NCBI GenBank assembly: GCA_020723105.1
Contig: DYJL01000010.1
Span: 55,291 to 119,290 of the forward strand
Reading direction: 5' to 3'
Length of the DNA stretch: 64,000 nucleotides
DNA from: Nitrospira japonica
GTDB lineage: Bacteria; Nitrospirota; Thermodesulfovibrionia; UBA6902
Shown: one piece after another, positions 8,801 through 15,540 of the stretch
Layout: every line of letters starts with the position of its first letter
Position numbering within the stretch: position 1 is the stretch's first letter
Notes under the pieces: model-generated
Seen by the model: only the letters and a program-made list of their open reading frames with translations
Told to the model about the DNA's origin: nothing
Databases searched by the model: none
Program-made: the position numbers and the translations under genes

Positions 8801-9009
8801 ATGATGAATATGAGAGCTTTGCACTCTCGCCAATGCAGGGGCAATTCATGAATTGCCCCTGCGGATGTAAACTTGATAATCCCTGCGTCAGGATACAAAA
8901 TCTGAATATGTTGCGCGAGCTCATACCCTTTATCTGTCACATAATAAATTGCTGTTTTCCCCTTCTTAACTCTTAACTCCTGACTCTTGACTCTATTTTC
9001 TAAAACCAT
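5773..9009 (-). CDS. cbiGH: CbiG-CbiH-BPL_N triple fusion: cobalt-precorrin-5A hydrolase / precorrin-3B C17-methyltransferase / glutamine-amidotransferase-like domain
   Basis: From the ATG at 9009 (AAGGA site ten bases upstream) the product has 1078 residues. Residues about 18-350 are CbiG (MASGIVVRTIAPLL, LLSGHLGGAN, VIGIGCNSGTT), which opens the delta-lactone of cobalt-precorrin-5A. Residues about 388-625 are CbiH, an SAM-dependent C17-methyltransferase and ring contractase (YIVGTGPGGLEHITPRA, GGDPGIYAMAG at 464-474). Residues about 650-905 match the BPL_N class of glutamine-amidotransferase-like domains (LFVPGGWA, YLGFCGGAGLA with a nucleophile-elbow cysteine). A helical tail of 150 residues follows. 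Linkers at 199-230, 352-388 and 905-930 are encoded by heptamer repeats, and three palindromic elements are also inserted in frame. An upstream in-frame ATG at 9084 lies inside cbiF and is unlikely. BPL_N attached to CbiGH is unusual, and its role is unknown. Confidence 0.88.
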   Translation of the reverse strand: MVLENRVKSQELRVKKGKTAIYYVTDKGYELAQHIQILYPDAGIIKFTSAGAIHELPLHWRECKALIFIMASGIVVRTIAPLLKDKRTDPAVVVLDENGSNVISLLSGHLGGANYLAKEIAMRLGGNAVITTASDVNSVPSIDLWAHENNLVIENWNLLPKISTRLLNKGLLQVYTDVDMQLPDEFKKVEELKLADMVITNKELRVKRLELRIENKKNSKFQTPNSRLYLRPKNLVIGIGCNSGTTANEIEEVVKKTLKENNLAFASIHSIATIDKKGNEPGLVSFAGKYNLEIRTFTSDELNRVKGITKSKAVLKAVGANAVAEPAALLAAEAMKLLVPKQKSGNATVAVAERVKSQESRVKKKENSIFKIQDSKLPTKLITHNSKLYIVGTGPGGLEHITPRAQEAIKESDVIVGYGTYLDLIKELTKDKEVVSTGMTQEIDRCRKAIELALEGKAVSVISGGDPGIYAMAGLVFELLKSQESLSVEVIPGISALNACAARLGAPLMHDFASISLSDRLTPWEVIEKRLKAAANADFVIALYNPKSKGRQKHIQRAQEIISKYRKPETPIGIVKAAMRENEHFIITDLRDMLNHDIDMQTTVIIGNSQTMVWNNRMITPRGYENKKQGVGSRGKEGEIRNSQGEKRGTAMLWDESFLWGIMAYKALQNLSLPFNLIRSDDIKNGCLEKYSMLFVPGGWASNKKKALGDKGTEAIREFVKNGGSYLGFCGGAGLATLNGISLLNIKRKPTKERVPSFSGRIHLNVNKHPVWEGIIPSCRGNPMWLPRAGTQACPYSNVFHAWWPSQFVIEDKSINILATYGNALPDSFSSDLNTGDIEASGNWAELEKVYGINLDPKRLLNEPAVVEGSCGKGKVLLSLVHFDTPDDINGQQVLKNLWEYLKTGVRGQGSGVSKIQSPIPNIQSPFVNSEIISELKAAVTDLIAFGERNFLWFWRNPILLQWRRGVRGLEYCTLYVMMKEIAEIAKDQDCRGVLQYTPTEKIKDLLIQFTEKAKRLLILERHALQKGPITYERCEDPEIQKIRAELFSESKSHGGMFKELIDEIDHLLFSYKSLSLS
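6011..6038. repeat. GTAGGGG-type palindromic element inside the cbiGH-BPL_N gene
   Basis: This 28-base perfect palindrome starts GTAGGGGTGTATTGC and ends with its complement. It is read in frame in the C-terminal tail as CRGVLQYTPT. Related palindromes with the same GTAGGGGC/GCCCCTAC ends occur at 6622, 12824, 15365 and 25987. Confidence 0.8.
6271..6299. repeat. Heptamer array (GACCCCT)x4 in coding sequence
   Basis: There are four copies of a seven-base unit, preceded by GATTGG-type degenerate units (6231-6270). On the coding strand the unit is GGGTCAG, which is stop-free in all three frames, while the opposite strand contains TGA in one frame. It encodes the RGQGSGV linker after the BPL_N domain. 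Confidence 0.85.
6622..6674. repeat. Paired palindromic element inside the BPL_N domain
   Basis: Two adjacent hairpins flanked by GTAGGG and CCCCTAC are read in frame as CRGNPMWLPRAGTQACPY between two otherwise conserved domain segments. The same kind of insert (with APT/CVCP text) occurs in cobC at 25987. Confidence 0.8.
7844..7951. repeat. Compound heptamer arrays forming the CbiG-CbiH linker
   Basis: Three successive degenerate arrays (AGAGTTA/GAGTTAT type, GAATCTT type, and TTAACTC/TTGACTC type) make up about 100 bases between the CbiG and CbiH domains. On the coding strand they read RVKSQESRVKKKE, IFKIQDSKL and LITHNSKL with no stop. In-frame TAA is avoided because those units carry AGTCAA in place of AGTTAA. 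Confidence 0.85.
8324..8405. repeat. Compound heptamer arrays inside CbiG
   Basis: These are GGAATTT/GGAGTTT units followed by TTAACTC/TAACCTC units. They are translated in frame as ELRVKRLELRIENKKNS and FQTPNSRLYLR, between the N-terminal and C-terminal halves of CbiG. Confidence 0.8.
8835..8862. repeat. Palindromic element in the N-terminal part of cbiG
   Basis: This is a 28-base perfect palindrome with GCAGGGGCAATTC ends, read in frame as AGAIHELPLHWREC just before the conserved LIFIMASGIVVR segment. Confidence 0.75.
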
Positions 9010-9757
9010 GTTTAAAATCCTTATGATAAAGTTTTGATTCTCTTCCAAGTGATGCCTCTGAGGCCCTAAGGGCTTCACCAACATAGATCAGCGCTGTTTT
9101 TCTAATGCCGGCTTCCGTAACTTTCTCTGCAATATCTCTCAAAGTCCCTCTCACGATTTTTTGTTCCGGCCAAGAAACCTTCTCAATCACGACAACTGGC
9201 GTATCTTCAGGATAACCTGTAAGGAGTTCATCCCGGACTTTTTCAATCATTCCGGCGCTTAAAAATATCACCATCGAGGCTTGGTGTTTTGCAAGCTCAG
9301 AGAGTTTCTCTTCTTCCGGTACAGGCGTCCTGCCTTCCATTCGCGTCAATATCACTGTCTGACTTATCTCTGGTATTGTAAGCTCCTGCCCGAGCATTGC
9401 TGCTCCAGCCGTTGCAGAAGACACCCCGGGAATGACCTCATACTCGATATTCAATTCACGCAGTTTCTCTATCTGCTCTGATATTGCGCTATAAAAAGAT
9501 GTATCGCCAGTATGAAGACGTGCGACCTTCTTTCCCTTATCAACAGATGTCTTGATAAGATTAATTATCTCATCCAGTGTCATTCCCGCTGAATCGTGGA
9601 TATCTGCCTTGATGCCATCAAGCAGTGCAGGATTCACAAGGCTTCCTGCGTAAATAACCACATCGGCTTCATCAAGAAGCCTTCTGCCCTTGAGGGTAAT
9701 CAATTCAGGGTCCCCGGGGCCTGCGCCAATGAAATAGACCTTGGACTGTTCAGGCAT
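8993..9757 (-). CDS. cbiF: Cobalt-precorrin-4 C11-methyltransferase
   Basis: This SAM-dependent tetrapyrrole methyltransferase of 254 residues methylates C11 of the corrin precursor. The N-terminal VYFIGAGPGDPELITLKG, YAGSLVNPALL, the loop RLHTGDTSFYSA, YEVIPGVSSATAGAA and the C-terminal ALIYVGEAL are diagnostic of CbiF/CobM. The start overlaps the end of the HD-domain gene by 8 bases and its stop overlaps the cbiG start by 17 bases, so it is a coupled member of the operon. No repeat insertions are seen within it, unlike most neighbours. Confidence 0.95.
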   Translation of the reverse strand: MPEQSKVYFIGAGPGDPELITLKGRRLLDEADVVIYAGSLVNPALLDGIKADIHDSAGMTLDEIINLIKTSVDKGKKVARLHTGDTSFYSAISEQIEKLRELNIEYEVIPGVSSATAGAAMLGQELTIPEISQTVILTRMEGRTPVPEEEKLSELAKHQASMVIFLSAGMIEKVRDELLTGYPEDTPVVVIEKVSWPEQKIVRGTLRDIAEKVTEAGIRKTALIYVGEALRASEASLGRESKLYHKDFKHGFRK

Positions 9758-10535
9758 TTTGCAACCTTTCTGAAATATATCGGTTTACCACTTCCACTGC
9801 CTCAAGTATTTCTTTTGTTCGGGGTAATTCGTCTGCAATCATTCTGACATAATTTTTCTCATGAAGCAGCCTGATTGATTCCCTGAAATGCATGTCAAAA
9901 ACCCAGGACAGCTTCATCAGTTTAAAATCATTTTCAGTTTTTATGTTTGAATACGAAGCTACTTTGCGGCTCATTATACAGGCAAGCATGACCTTTGAAT
10001 ATTCCGGACCATCCGGAACGCCGAAAGCAGTAGCAGAAGCCCGGTCTTCTTTCGGGCTTGCGTAGTATTCAATGAATACCCGGTAAATATCAACCTTGTC
10101 TGCATCTCTGATTAATTTCAGGAACAGGATAACATCATCAGAAATACGCGGTATTGCAAAGGCATTATGAAACCTTACAGTTTCAGTTATTAATTGTTGC
10201 TCTTTTTCAGGAAGATTGCGTAAGACTTTTCCCTCTATCAGGATTCTGGAACCGAGAAGGCCATGATTTATTGAATCTGCATCTCTGAAGGTCTTGTATT
10301 TTGCATATTGAGAAAAGCGGCCTACATCATGAAACAGCGCAACTGTTTCGGCAACTTTAATCTGGTTGCTGTTAAGCGATGAAACCTTTGCTATCCTGAG
10401 AATGTTTTCGCATACGTTATGGGTATGCACAATTTTAAGTGTTATGTTCTTCAGGTCTTCTTCATTTGAAGAATAGAATGACTTCGTATAATCGGTAAAC
10501 CAGTTTCTCAAATAAATCAGATCCGTCTCTGTCAT
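9750..10535 (-). CDS. HD-domain phosphohydrolase in the cobalamin operon
   Basis: The 261-residue protein has an HD metal-binding core: THNVCENILRIAK supplies the first histidine and VALFHDVGRFSQYAKY the HD pair. LIRDADKVDIYRVFIEYY, which contains the later conserved aspartate, follows. HD proteins hydrolyse phosphate esters of nucleotides or other small molecules; the substrate here cannot be told. It overlaps both neighbours (ATGA with cbiL, 8 bases with cbiF), so it is a genuine operon member. A role in nucleotide or corrinoid metabolism is only inferred. Confidence 0.85.
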   Translation of the reverse strand: MTETDLIYLRNWFTDYTKSFYSSNEEDLKNITLKIVHTHNVCENILRIAKVSSLNSNQIKVAETVALFHDVGRFSQYAKYKTFRDADSINHGLLGSRILIEGKVLRNLPEKEQQLITETVRFHNAFAIPRISDDVILFLKLIRDADKVDIYRVFIEYYASPKEDRASATAFGVPDGPEYSKVMLACIMSRKVASYSNIKTENDFKLMKLSWVFDMHFRESIRLLHEKNYVRMIADELPRTKEILEAVEVVNRYISERLQNA

Positions 10536-11266
10536 TTTCTTACAATCACCATTGAGAAGTAGTTTAAATCTTCCGGTCTCACGTCTTTGATATTATGAAA
10601 TATCTTTTCATCATCCATGCCGGCCCGGGAAATGTACGCAGCCCCCTTGAGCATATTCATCTCATCAAGCAACTTTACAACCTCATCAAATACTTTATGC
10701 ACCTTCATAAGCACAACCGTATCAAATGTCTCTAAGGCCGATCTGATATTGCCCATATAATTTGCCGGCAGAATGGCAATTTTTTCATCTGCAAGCCCCA
10801 TGGATATTTTTGCCCTTGCAGCCGAAGCATTTATGGAAGATACGCCGGGAATAATTTCTATAGCCAATCCTGGATTAAGCTTAATAAGCCTGTCATACAA
10901 ATAGTAAAACGTACTGTATATTGTCGGGTCCCCGAGCGTGAGAAAGGCGACGTTCTGGCCCTCTTTCAGTCTACTTAATATAGCTTCGACCGTTTGATTC
11001 CATTTAGCATCAAGGTCTTCTTGTCCCTTGCCCCTTGCCCCTTGCCCCTGTTTTATTGTTTTAACCATCGGAAAATGCGCCTCTATAATTTCTTTGCCAT
11101 CGAGGTCAATCGCTTTCTCAACAATTGACAGTGCAAGGCTGCTGCCTTCTTCTCTGCCTTTGGGGACACAAAGTGCCGGACATTCTTTAATGACCCTTAC
11201 AGCCTTGAGTGTCAAAAGCTCAGGGTCGCCGGGGCCTATGCCGATGACATTTAGTTTTCCTGTCAT
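10532..11266 (-). CDS. cbiL: Cobalt-precorrin-2 C20-methyltransferase
   Basis: The 244-residue methyltransferase methylates C20 of cobalt-precorrin-2, the first methylation after cobalt insertion. Features are LNVIGIGPGDPELLTLKAVR, CPALCVPKGREEGSSLALSI (the CbiL-specific region), VAFLTLGDPTIYSTFYY and IEIIPGVSSINASAARA. A heptamer array (11021-11050) is inserted in frame and gives the GQGARGKGQE loop. The gene starts directly after the cbiET stop. Confidence 0.95.
   Translation of the reverse strand: MTGKLNVIGIGPGDPELLTLKAVRVIKECPALCVPKGREEGSSLALSIVEKAIDLDGKEIIEAHFPMVKTIKQGQGARGKGQEDLDAKWNQTVEAILSRLKEGQNVAFLTLGDPTIYSTFYYLYDRLIKLNPGLAIEIIPGVSSINASAARAKISMGLADEKIAILPANYMGNIRSALETFDTVVLMKVHKVFDEVVKLLDEMNMLKGAAYISRAGMDDEKIFHNIKDVRPEDLNYFSMVIVRK
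11021..11050. repeat. Heptamer array (CCCCTTG type) inside cbiL
   Basis: About four seven-base units occur here. On the coding strand (AGGGGCA) they are read in frame as QGQGARGKGQ. The insertion lies in a surface loop position ahead of the conserved LTLGDPT motif. Confidence 0.85.
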
Positions 11267-12649
11267 CTATAGTTTCTCACCTGTTACGATAAATATCGGA
11301 TTCAGGGCACTCATGTGTCTTTTGCCGCCAATGGTTTTTGATCTCGAAACTGAAATCTCGGAGATATCAATCTTGAATCCACTTCTCTCAAGAGACTGTA
11401 CTGCTTCATTCAAGGTCTCGATGGTGGTTGCATTGATCACGATAATAAGTGTCGAGTCTTTTAACTCATAACTCATAACTGTTAACTCATGACTTCTTCT
11501 AATAATTTCTATTATTCCTTCAAGTTTCCCGCTGCTCCCGCCTATAAAAACTTTGTTCGGCGACGGGAGATCTCTTAATGCCTCTGGCGCCTCTCCTTTT
11601 ACAATCTCGATATTCGTGATACTGAATTTGCTTATGTTTGCAACAATGTTGTTAATCTGTTCCTCATCTTTTTCAATTGCAAAGATTTTAAGTCCCGGAC
11701 AGAGCCTGGCGGCTTCAATTGACACGGCGCCTGAACCCGCGCCGATGTCCCAGAGCACGCCTCTTTCAGGTAGGCGCAATTTGTGTATCGTAACAGCCCG
11801 CACTTCATCTTTGGTAATCAATCCTTTTGTATGCTGAATCTCATTTTCCCTGAGGCCTAAGACAGGGGGTAGGGGGTAGGGGGTAGGGGATAGCGGGATA
11901 TCTGTATTCTGTGCTCTGTGTTCTGAGTTCCGAATTATTAATGCTACATTCGGATGCTCAAATTCACGATTTGCAATATCATCCGGTTTGCCTCCGGTAA
12001 TTTTCTCATCAGGATAACCGAGTTTCTCGCAAACATACATTTTAATTATGTCATTGCGAGCCGCAGGCGAAGCAATCTCGGCGTTTTTAGATTGCTTCGT
12101 CGGTCGTATCGACCTCCTCGCAATGACTTCAGCAATTACCGACGGGTTATTCATCTTGTCAGTAAGGATGGCGATCTTATTATGTTTAACAAGCAGAGAC
12201 GGGAGATCGCTCAGTTCATATTCGAGCTCTCTTCTTTTTGTTGGGTCAGGGCCTCCGTGAAGACTTATCAGCAATGCGTCGTTTGAGCTTTCGCATATCC
12301 TCGAAAATGCAACCTGTATGCTCGACAGGTCAGGATGGACTTCTACCGCATCTTTGCCGAACCTTTCAACAGCCAAACGCCCTATGCCGAAAAACATCGG
12401 GTCTCCGGCAGCCAGAAGGGCTATCTTCTTTTCTCTGTAATTGTCCCTGATATAATCCAGCATTTCATAAACACTGCCGTGAACCAGGATTTTATCTTTG
12501 ACTTTTTCATAGTCAGCATAATTTTTAAATACATCAAACAGCCTGTTGTTTGCAAGCACAACTTCAGAACCAAGCAAAGCCTTAGCGGCAGCATTATCAA
12601 GCGGCCTGAATCCAATACCGATGACATAAATCTTATTCACTTTCTGCAA
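11267..12649 (-). CDS. cbiET: CbiE-CbiT fusion: cobalt-precorrin-7 C5-methyltransferase / precorrin-6B C15-methyltransferase (decarboxylating)
   Basis: The 460-residue protein is the CobL-type fusion. The N-terminal half is CbiE (IYVIGIGFRPLDNAA, LLAAGDPMFFGIGRLA, VEVHPDLSSIQVAFSRI). The C-terminal half, from about 270, is CbiT with the class I methyltransferase motif VLWDIGAGSGAVSIEAAR and IFAIEKDEEQINNI. Together they methylate C5 and C15 and remove the C12 acetate carboxyl. The start is TTG at 12649, preceded by GGAGAGG and overlapping cbiD; a GTG at 12640 is an alternative. In-frame insertions include a dyad element (12050-12127) and heptamer arrays near 11460-11495 and 11863-11935. Confidence 0.93.
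   Translation of the reverse strand: MQKVNKIYVIGIGFRPLDNAAAKALLGSEVVLANNRLFDVFKNYADYEKVKDKILVHGSVYEMLDYIRDNYREKKIALLAAGDPMFFGIGRLAVERFGKDAVEVHPDLSSIQVAFSRICESSNDALLISLHGGPDPTKRRELEYELSDLPSLLVKHNKIAILTDKMNNPSVIAEVIARRSIRPTKQSKNAEIASPAARNDIIKMYVCEKLGYPDEKITGGKPDDIANREFEHPNVALIIRNSEHRAQNTDIPLSPTPYPLPPVLGLRENEIQHTKGLITKDEVRAVTIHKLRLPERGVLWDIGAGSGAVSIEAARLCPGLKIFAIEKDEEQINNIVANISKFSITNIEIVKGEAPEALRDLPSPNKVFIGGSSGKLEGIIEIIRRSHELTVMSYELKDSTLIIVINATTIETLNEAVQSLERSGFKIDISEISVSRSKTIGGKRHMSALNPIFIVTGEKL
11863..11892. repeat. Heptamer array (AGGGGGT)x4 in the CbiE-CbiT linker
   Basis: This is a near-perfect tandem array, continued to about 11935 by TCTGTGC/TCTGTGT units. It is read on the coding strand as PLSPTPYPLPPVLG. 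The opposite strand would contain TAG in one frame. Confidence 0.9.
12050..12127. repeat. GTCATTGCGAG...CTCGCAATGAC dyad element inside cbiE
   Basis: This 78-base element has inverted ends GTCATTGCGAG/CTCGCAATGAC and an internal AGATTGCTTCGTCGG/GAAGCAATCTCGG inverted pair. It is translated in frame as RRSIRPTKQSKNAEIASPAA. A second copy of the family occurs in intergenic DNA at 54439-54520. Confidence 0.85.
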
Positions 12650-13877
12650 TTACCTCTCCTTCATATGATACAAGATGAATTGAAACCGGGAATCCGCCGG
12701 TAATTTTTTCAGCATAATCTCTGGCTGCATTGCAAACTTTAGAAAAAAGGGACAAGGGGCAAGGGGACAGGGACAAGTTAATAAAGTCAAAAATCTCCCG
12801 CGCAGTATTGAAATCTGTACTCTGTAAGGGCGTATTGCAATACGCCCCTACAACAAACTCTGAACTCAAATTCTGCAAAAACTCCATAGTCTTTTTCATA
12901 TCAATCGCCCCGAACCTGACATGCGTTTGCGGCGTTGCCATTGCTATTTTAACCATCTTGGCCCATTGGGCGCAAAGGTGGATTTTTTTAAAGCCGTGTT
13001 TTTTTGCCTCACGTAAGGAAAATTCAAGGTAATCCCCCATCAACACGTATGATTCTTCAGGTAAATTGAATTTCTTCATGTGCGCCTTTTCAGAGGTCCG
13101 TCCTGCTGAAAGGACGATTTCATCCCGTCCTGCGGCCCTTGCCACATCCATTGATGAAATGATTGTCGCTGTCCATGCTTCTGTTGACACAGGCTTGACT
13201 ATTCCAGTTGTGCCGAGTATTGAAATTCCTCCGATTATACCGAGCCGTGAGTTCAACGTCTTCTTTGCCAGTTCCTCTCCATTTGGGACAGAGATGGTGA
13301 TTTCAAGGGTACAGGGAGTAGGGTATAGGGGGTAGGTGGTAGGTTTAGACTTGTAACTGTCTTCAATTGCTTCCATAACCGCTTCATTTATCATTTGCCT
13401 TGGCACCGGATTTATTGCTGGTTCGCCGACAGGCACAGGGAGACCAGGCTTTGTGACCATGCCAACACCCTTGCCGCCCCGAAGAAAGAGTTTAGAGTTA
13501 AGAGTTATGAGTTTAGTGAGTGGTTTTGAATCTTGGATATGGAATCTTAAATCTTCTTCTTCCTTGACGCCTGACTCCTGACTCCTGACTCTTACTTCCG
13601 CCACTATCTCAGCTCCATTGGTTACGTCGGGATCATCACCTGCGTCTTTGATTACTGATGCACGAGCAAAGAGTTGAGAGTCGAGAGTTATGAGTTTAGA
13701 GGTATGAATTTTGAATTTATGTCTGCTTCCGTCAGGAAAAGGTATTTCAACTTGGTTGATTTTCCCCGAACTCTTAACTCCTAACTCCAAACTCATTAAC
13801 TCTATCGCTGTTGCCTTCGCCGCCGCGGCCGCACACGCGCCTGTCGTAAACCCTGACCTCAGTTTCTTTCTTTTCAC
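12633..13877 (-). CDS. cbiD: Cobalt-precorrin-5B C1-methyltransferase
   Basis: CbiD methylates C1 in the anaerobic pathway. The 414-residue product opens with LRSGFTTGACAAAAAKATAI, the family hallmark, followed by VIKDAGDDPDVTNGAEI, GKGVGMVTKPGLPVPVGEPAINP, GISILGTTGIVKP and HLCAQWAKMVKIAMA. The usual length is 350-380 residues; the excess comes from in-frame heptamer arrays (12748-12780, 13305-13345, 13487-13592, 13667-13735, 13768-13800) and a palindrome at 12824-12851. It is therefore the most repeat-laden gene of the operon relative to its size. Confidence 0.95.
   Translation of the reverse strand: MKRKKLRSGFTTGACAAAAAKATAIELMSLELGVKSSGKINQVEIPFPDGSRHKFKIHTSKLITLDSQLFARASVIKDAGDDPDVTNGAEIVAEVRVRSQESGVKEEEDLRFHIQDSKPLTKLITLNSKLFLRGGKGVGMVTKPGLPVPVGEPAINPVPRQMINEAVMEAIEDSYKSKPTTYPLYPTPCTLEITISVPNGEELAKKTLNSRLGIIGGISILGTTGIVKPVSTEAWTATIISSMDVARAAGRDEIVLSAGRTSEKAHMKKFNLPEESYVLMGDYLEFSLREAKKHGFKKIHLCAQWAKMVKIAMATPQTHVRFGAIDMKKTMEFLQNLSSEFVVGAYCNTPLQSTDFNTAREIFDFINLSLSPCPLSLFSKVCNAARDYAEKITGGFPVSIHLVSYEGEVIAESE
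12824..12851. repeat. GTARGGGC palindromic element inside cbiD
   Basis: This 28-base palindrome (one mismatch) is centred on TATTGCAATA and read in frame as VVGAYCNTPLQ near the CbiD C-terminus. It shares its core with the element at 6011. Confidence 0.8.
13487..13592. repeat. Compound heptamer arrays inside cbiD
   Basis: A sequence of AGAGTTA, GAATCTT and CTGACTC type units is read in frame as VRSQESGVKEEEDL, FHIQDSKPL and LITLNSKLFL. The same three array types in the same order form the CbiG-CbiH linker at 7844-7951, which suggests that compound blocks are copied as units. Confidence 0.85.
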
Positions 13878-13909
13878 TATCCCTTACCCCCTAATCCCTG
13901 CCCCCTTTT

Positions 13910-15241
13910 TTAATATTGATACTCCATCACCATCTGGTCCATTGAATCATCGCGCAGCAAATACTTGACGTTATCTTCGGCAATCATCCTGAAGGCATGC
14001 ACAATGATCTCCTTGTAGAAATCACAGAATACGGCCTTCTTATTTATATTCCCGCGCGCATACATTTCTGCCGGGCACGGTGAACCGCATATGTGCCTGA
14101 AGTCGCAGGTGTTGCATTCTTCGATCTTCTCAACCATCCTCTCTCGGATCTGTTTGAAGGGTTTTGAATTCATCGCCTTATCAATCGAGGTCCTGAAGAT
14201 ATTGCCGCCTGAAAATTCCTTCATGCCGATAAACTCTCCGCATGGGACCATAGAGCCGTCGGCGGTGACCGTAAGGAACGTCCTGCCGCCGCCGCAAGGT
14301 GAAATATCGCACATCATGCGCCTTGCTGTAGGTGAGATGATAGCCAGAATCACATTAGCGAAGTTTCCGATTACGATCTGGCGTTTGGTTTTTTTTGTAA
14401 GCGCCATTGCAGTGTCAACGGCCTTTATCAGGTTCTCCGCGTATACCTTATCGCCGGGTTTCACCTGTTCTGAACGTTTCTGTGTTAGGCGGACAGGGTT
14501 AAGAAGGACCATCGGCACCTTTTTGGAATGCAGGAATGTAACAAGGTCTGAGAGTTTATCCACGTTGTATTTATTAACAGTACAGATCACATTCAATCCC
14601 TCATACCCTTCAAACCAGTCCAGGGCCTGCACTGCCTTTTTGAAATTCCCTTCTCCCTTCCTCGATACGCGCGAAAGATTATTGACCTCCGCAGTAGAAG
14701 CGTCAAGTGAAATGCCGATACCTACGCGATACTTCTTTATGAAATCAACGTCTTCCTTTTCAAGCAAGAGGGCATTGGTTTGGATGCCGAAGAGCATTTT
14801 TTTGTGATACTTCTTTATCGCCCCAAAAAGAATGTCCTTTACGAGCAGAGGCTCGGCAGCGTGAAAAACAATGACCGGCTTTTTCTTTGCACTTTTAAAA
14901 TGGTCTGCGATTTTTGACAGCGCAGTGTCAAGTTGCTCCCATGTCATCTGTGTGCCGTGCTTTCTTATTTTTGAAGGAATGTAGCAGTAGGGGCAGTTGG
15001 CATTGCATCGGTCCGTAGGATCAATATATACGCAGTTCAACGGTTCATTGAATCTGAAGTTGTGCATCTCTGTGTCAAGGTGCTCGCGTTCTTTTTTATA
15101 CAGACTGATTAAATCGTCGGGAAGCATAAAGTCCCCGTTATTTCTTGGAAGCAGGCTCCAGAAAATGTTCTCAGGGTCCAAAGTCAGTTTCCAGTCAGTG
15201 TCGATGTTTGAAAATGAAAGTCCTCGGTTGTTGTTTTTCAT
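13910..15241 (-). CDS. cbpB: Radical SAM/SPASM peptide-modifying enzyme, CbpB-like
   Basis: The start is taken at ATG 15241, eight bases after an AAAGGAG site; an ATG at 15259 would place that site inside the gene. The 443-residue protein has the radical SAM cluster motif CNANCPYC (Cys 79, 83, 86) and a C-terminal SPASM domain with CDISPCGGG, VPCGEF and CNTCDFRHICGSPC cysteines for auxiliary iron-sulfur clusters. SPASM enzymes of this kind modify ribosomally made peptides. It lies downstream of a 44-residue peptide gene in a cobalt-transport operon, which fits the annotated pair CbpA (precursor) and CbpB (enzyme). That name is from memory of the family and the product is not characterised. 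Confidence 0.8.
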   Translation of the reverse strand: MKNNNRGLSFSNIDTDWKLTLDPENIFWSLLPRNNGDFMLPDDLISLYKKEREHLDTEMHNFRFNEPLNCVYIDPTDRCNANCPYCYIPSKIRKHGTQMTWEQLDTALSKIADHFKSAKKKPVIVFHAAEPLLVKDILFGAIKKYHKKMLFGIQTNALLLEKEDVDFIKKYRVGIGISLDASTAEVNNLSRVSRKGEGNFKKAVQALDWFEGYEGLNVICTVNKYNVDKLSDLVTFLHSKKVPMVLLNPVRLTQKRSEQVKPGDKVYAENLIKAVDTAMALTKKTKRQIVIGNFANVILAIISPTARRMMCDISPCGGGRTFLTVTADGSMVPCGEFIGMKEFSGGNIFRTSIDKAMNSKPFKQIRERMVEKIEECNTCDFRHICGSPCPAEMYARGNINKKAVFCDFYKEIIVHAFRMIAEDNVKYLLRDDSMDQMVMEYQY

Positions 15242-15252
15242 ACGTAAACTCC

Positions 15253-15392
15253 TTTGCATTACTTCTTTTGCATTACTTCTTTGTAGCCGCAGGCTTTAGC
15301 CTGCGAAAATCCACGCAACCTAAAGGTTGCGGCTACTCCGGATTCTCGTTTTCACGGGAATGACGTAGGGGCGAACGGCCGTTCGCCCCTAC
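15253..15392. repeat. Repeat cluster between cbpA and cbpB
   Basis: Three elements fill the 158-base gap: a 15-base direct duplication (TTGCATTACTTCTT, 15253-15282); a composite palindrome at 15283-15336 with GTAGCCGCAGGC and GGTTGCGGCTAC ends; and a 28-base GTAGGGGC palindrome at 15365-15392. A second copy of the composite palindrome is at 20254-20307. All would be transcribed and could fold in the operon mRNA. Confidence 0.8.
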
Positions 15393-15399
15393 AAACATT

Positions 15400-15534
15400 T
15401 TACAGGGGCATTTTTTTCTTCGGCACGTCGCCGTACATCACGAAGTGCGTCAGCCCGTTGGCTGTCTTTGCACATTTCATGTGAAATGAAATGGCAGTTT
15501 TTGTTTTCTTCTCAGCCTTCTTTGCCTTGTTCAC
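15400..15534 (-). CDS. cbpA: 44-residue peptide, probable radical SAM substrate (CbpA-like)
   Basis: A GTG at 15534 opens a 44-codon frame ending TAA at 15400. The product starts MNKAKKAEKKTKTAISFHMK, has one cysteine (Cys21), then a THFVMYGD segment and a basic KKKM tail. The ribosome site GGAGGTGAG overlaps the cbiO stop codon, seven bases upstream, so coupled translation is likely. The gene is too short for standard length cut-offs. Position between cbiO and a radical SAM/SPASM gene makes it a candidate modified-peptide precursor; CbpA is the family I recall in this context. A cobalt-related role is inferred only from its location. Confidence 0.75.
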   Translation of the reverse strand: MNKAKKAEKKTKTAISFHMKCAKTANGLTHFVMYGDVPKKKMPL

Positions 15535-15540
15535 TATTTC

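Noticed and set aside
9010..9084. Longer start for the cbiGH fusion at 9084
   Set aside because: It lies inside the conserved end of cbiF, while ATG 9009 has an AAGGA site and gives the usual short overlap.
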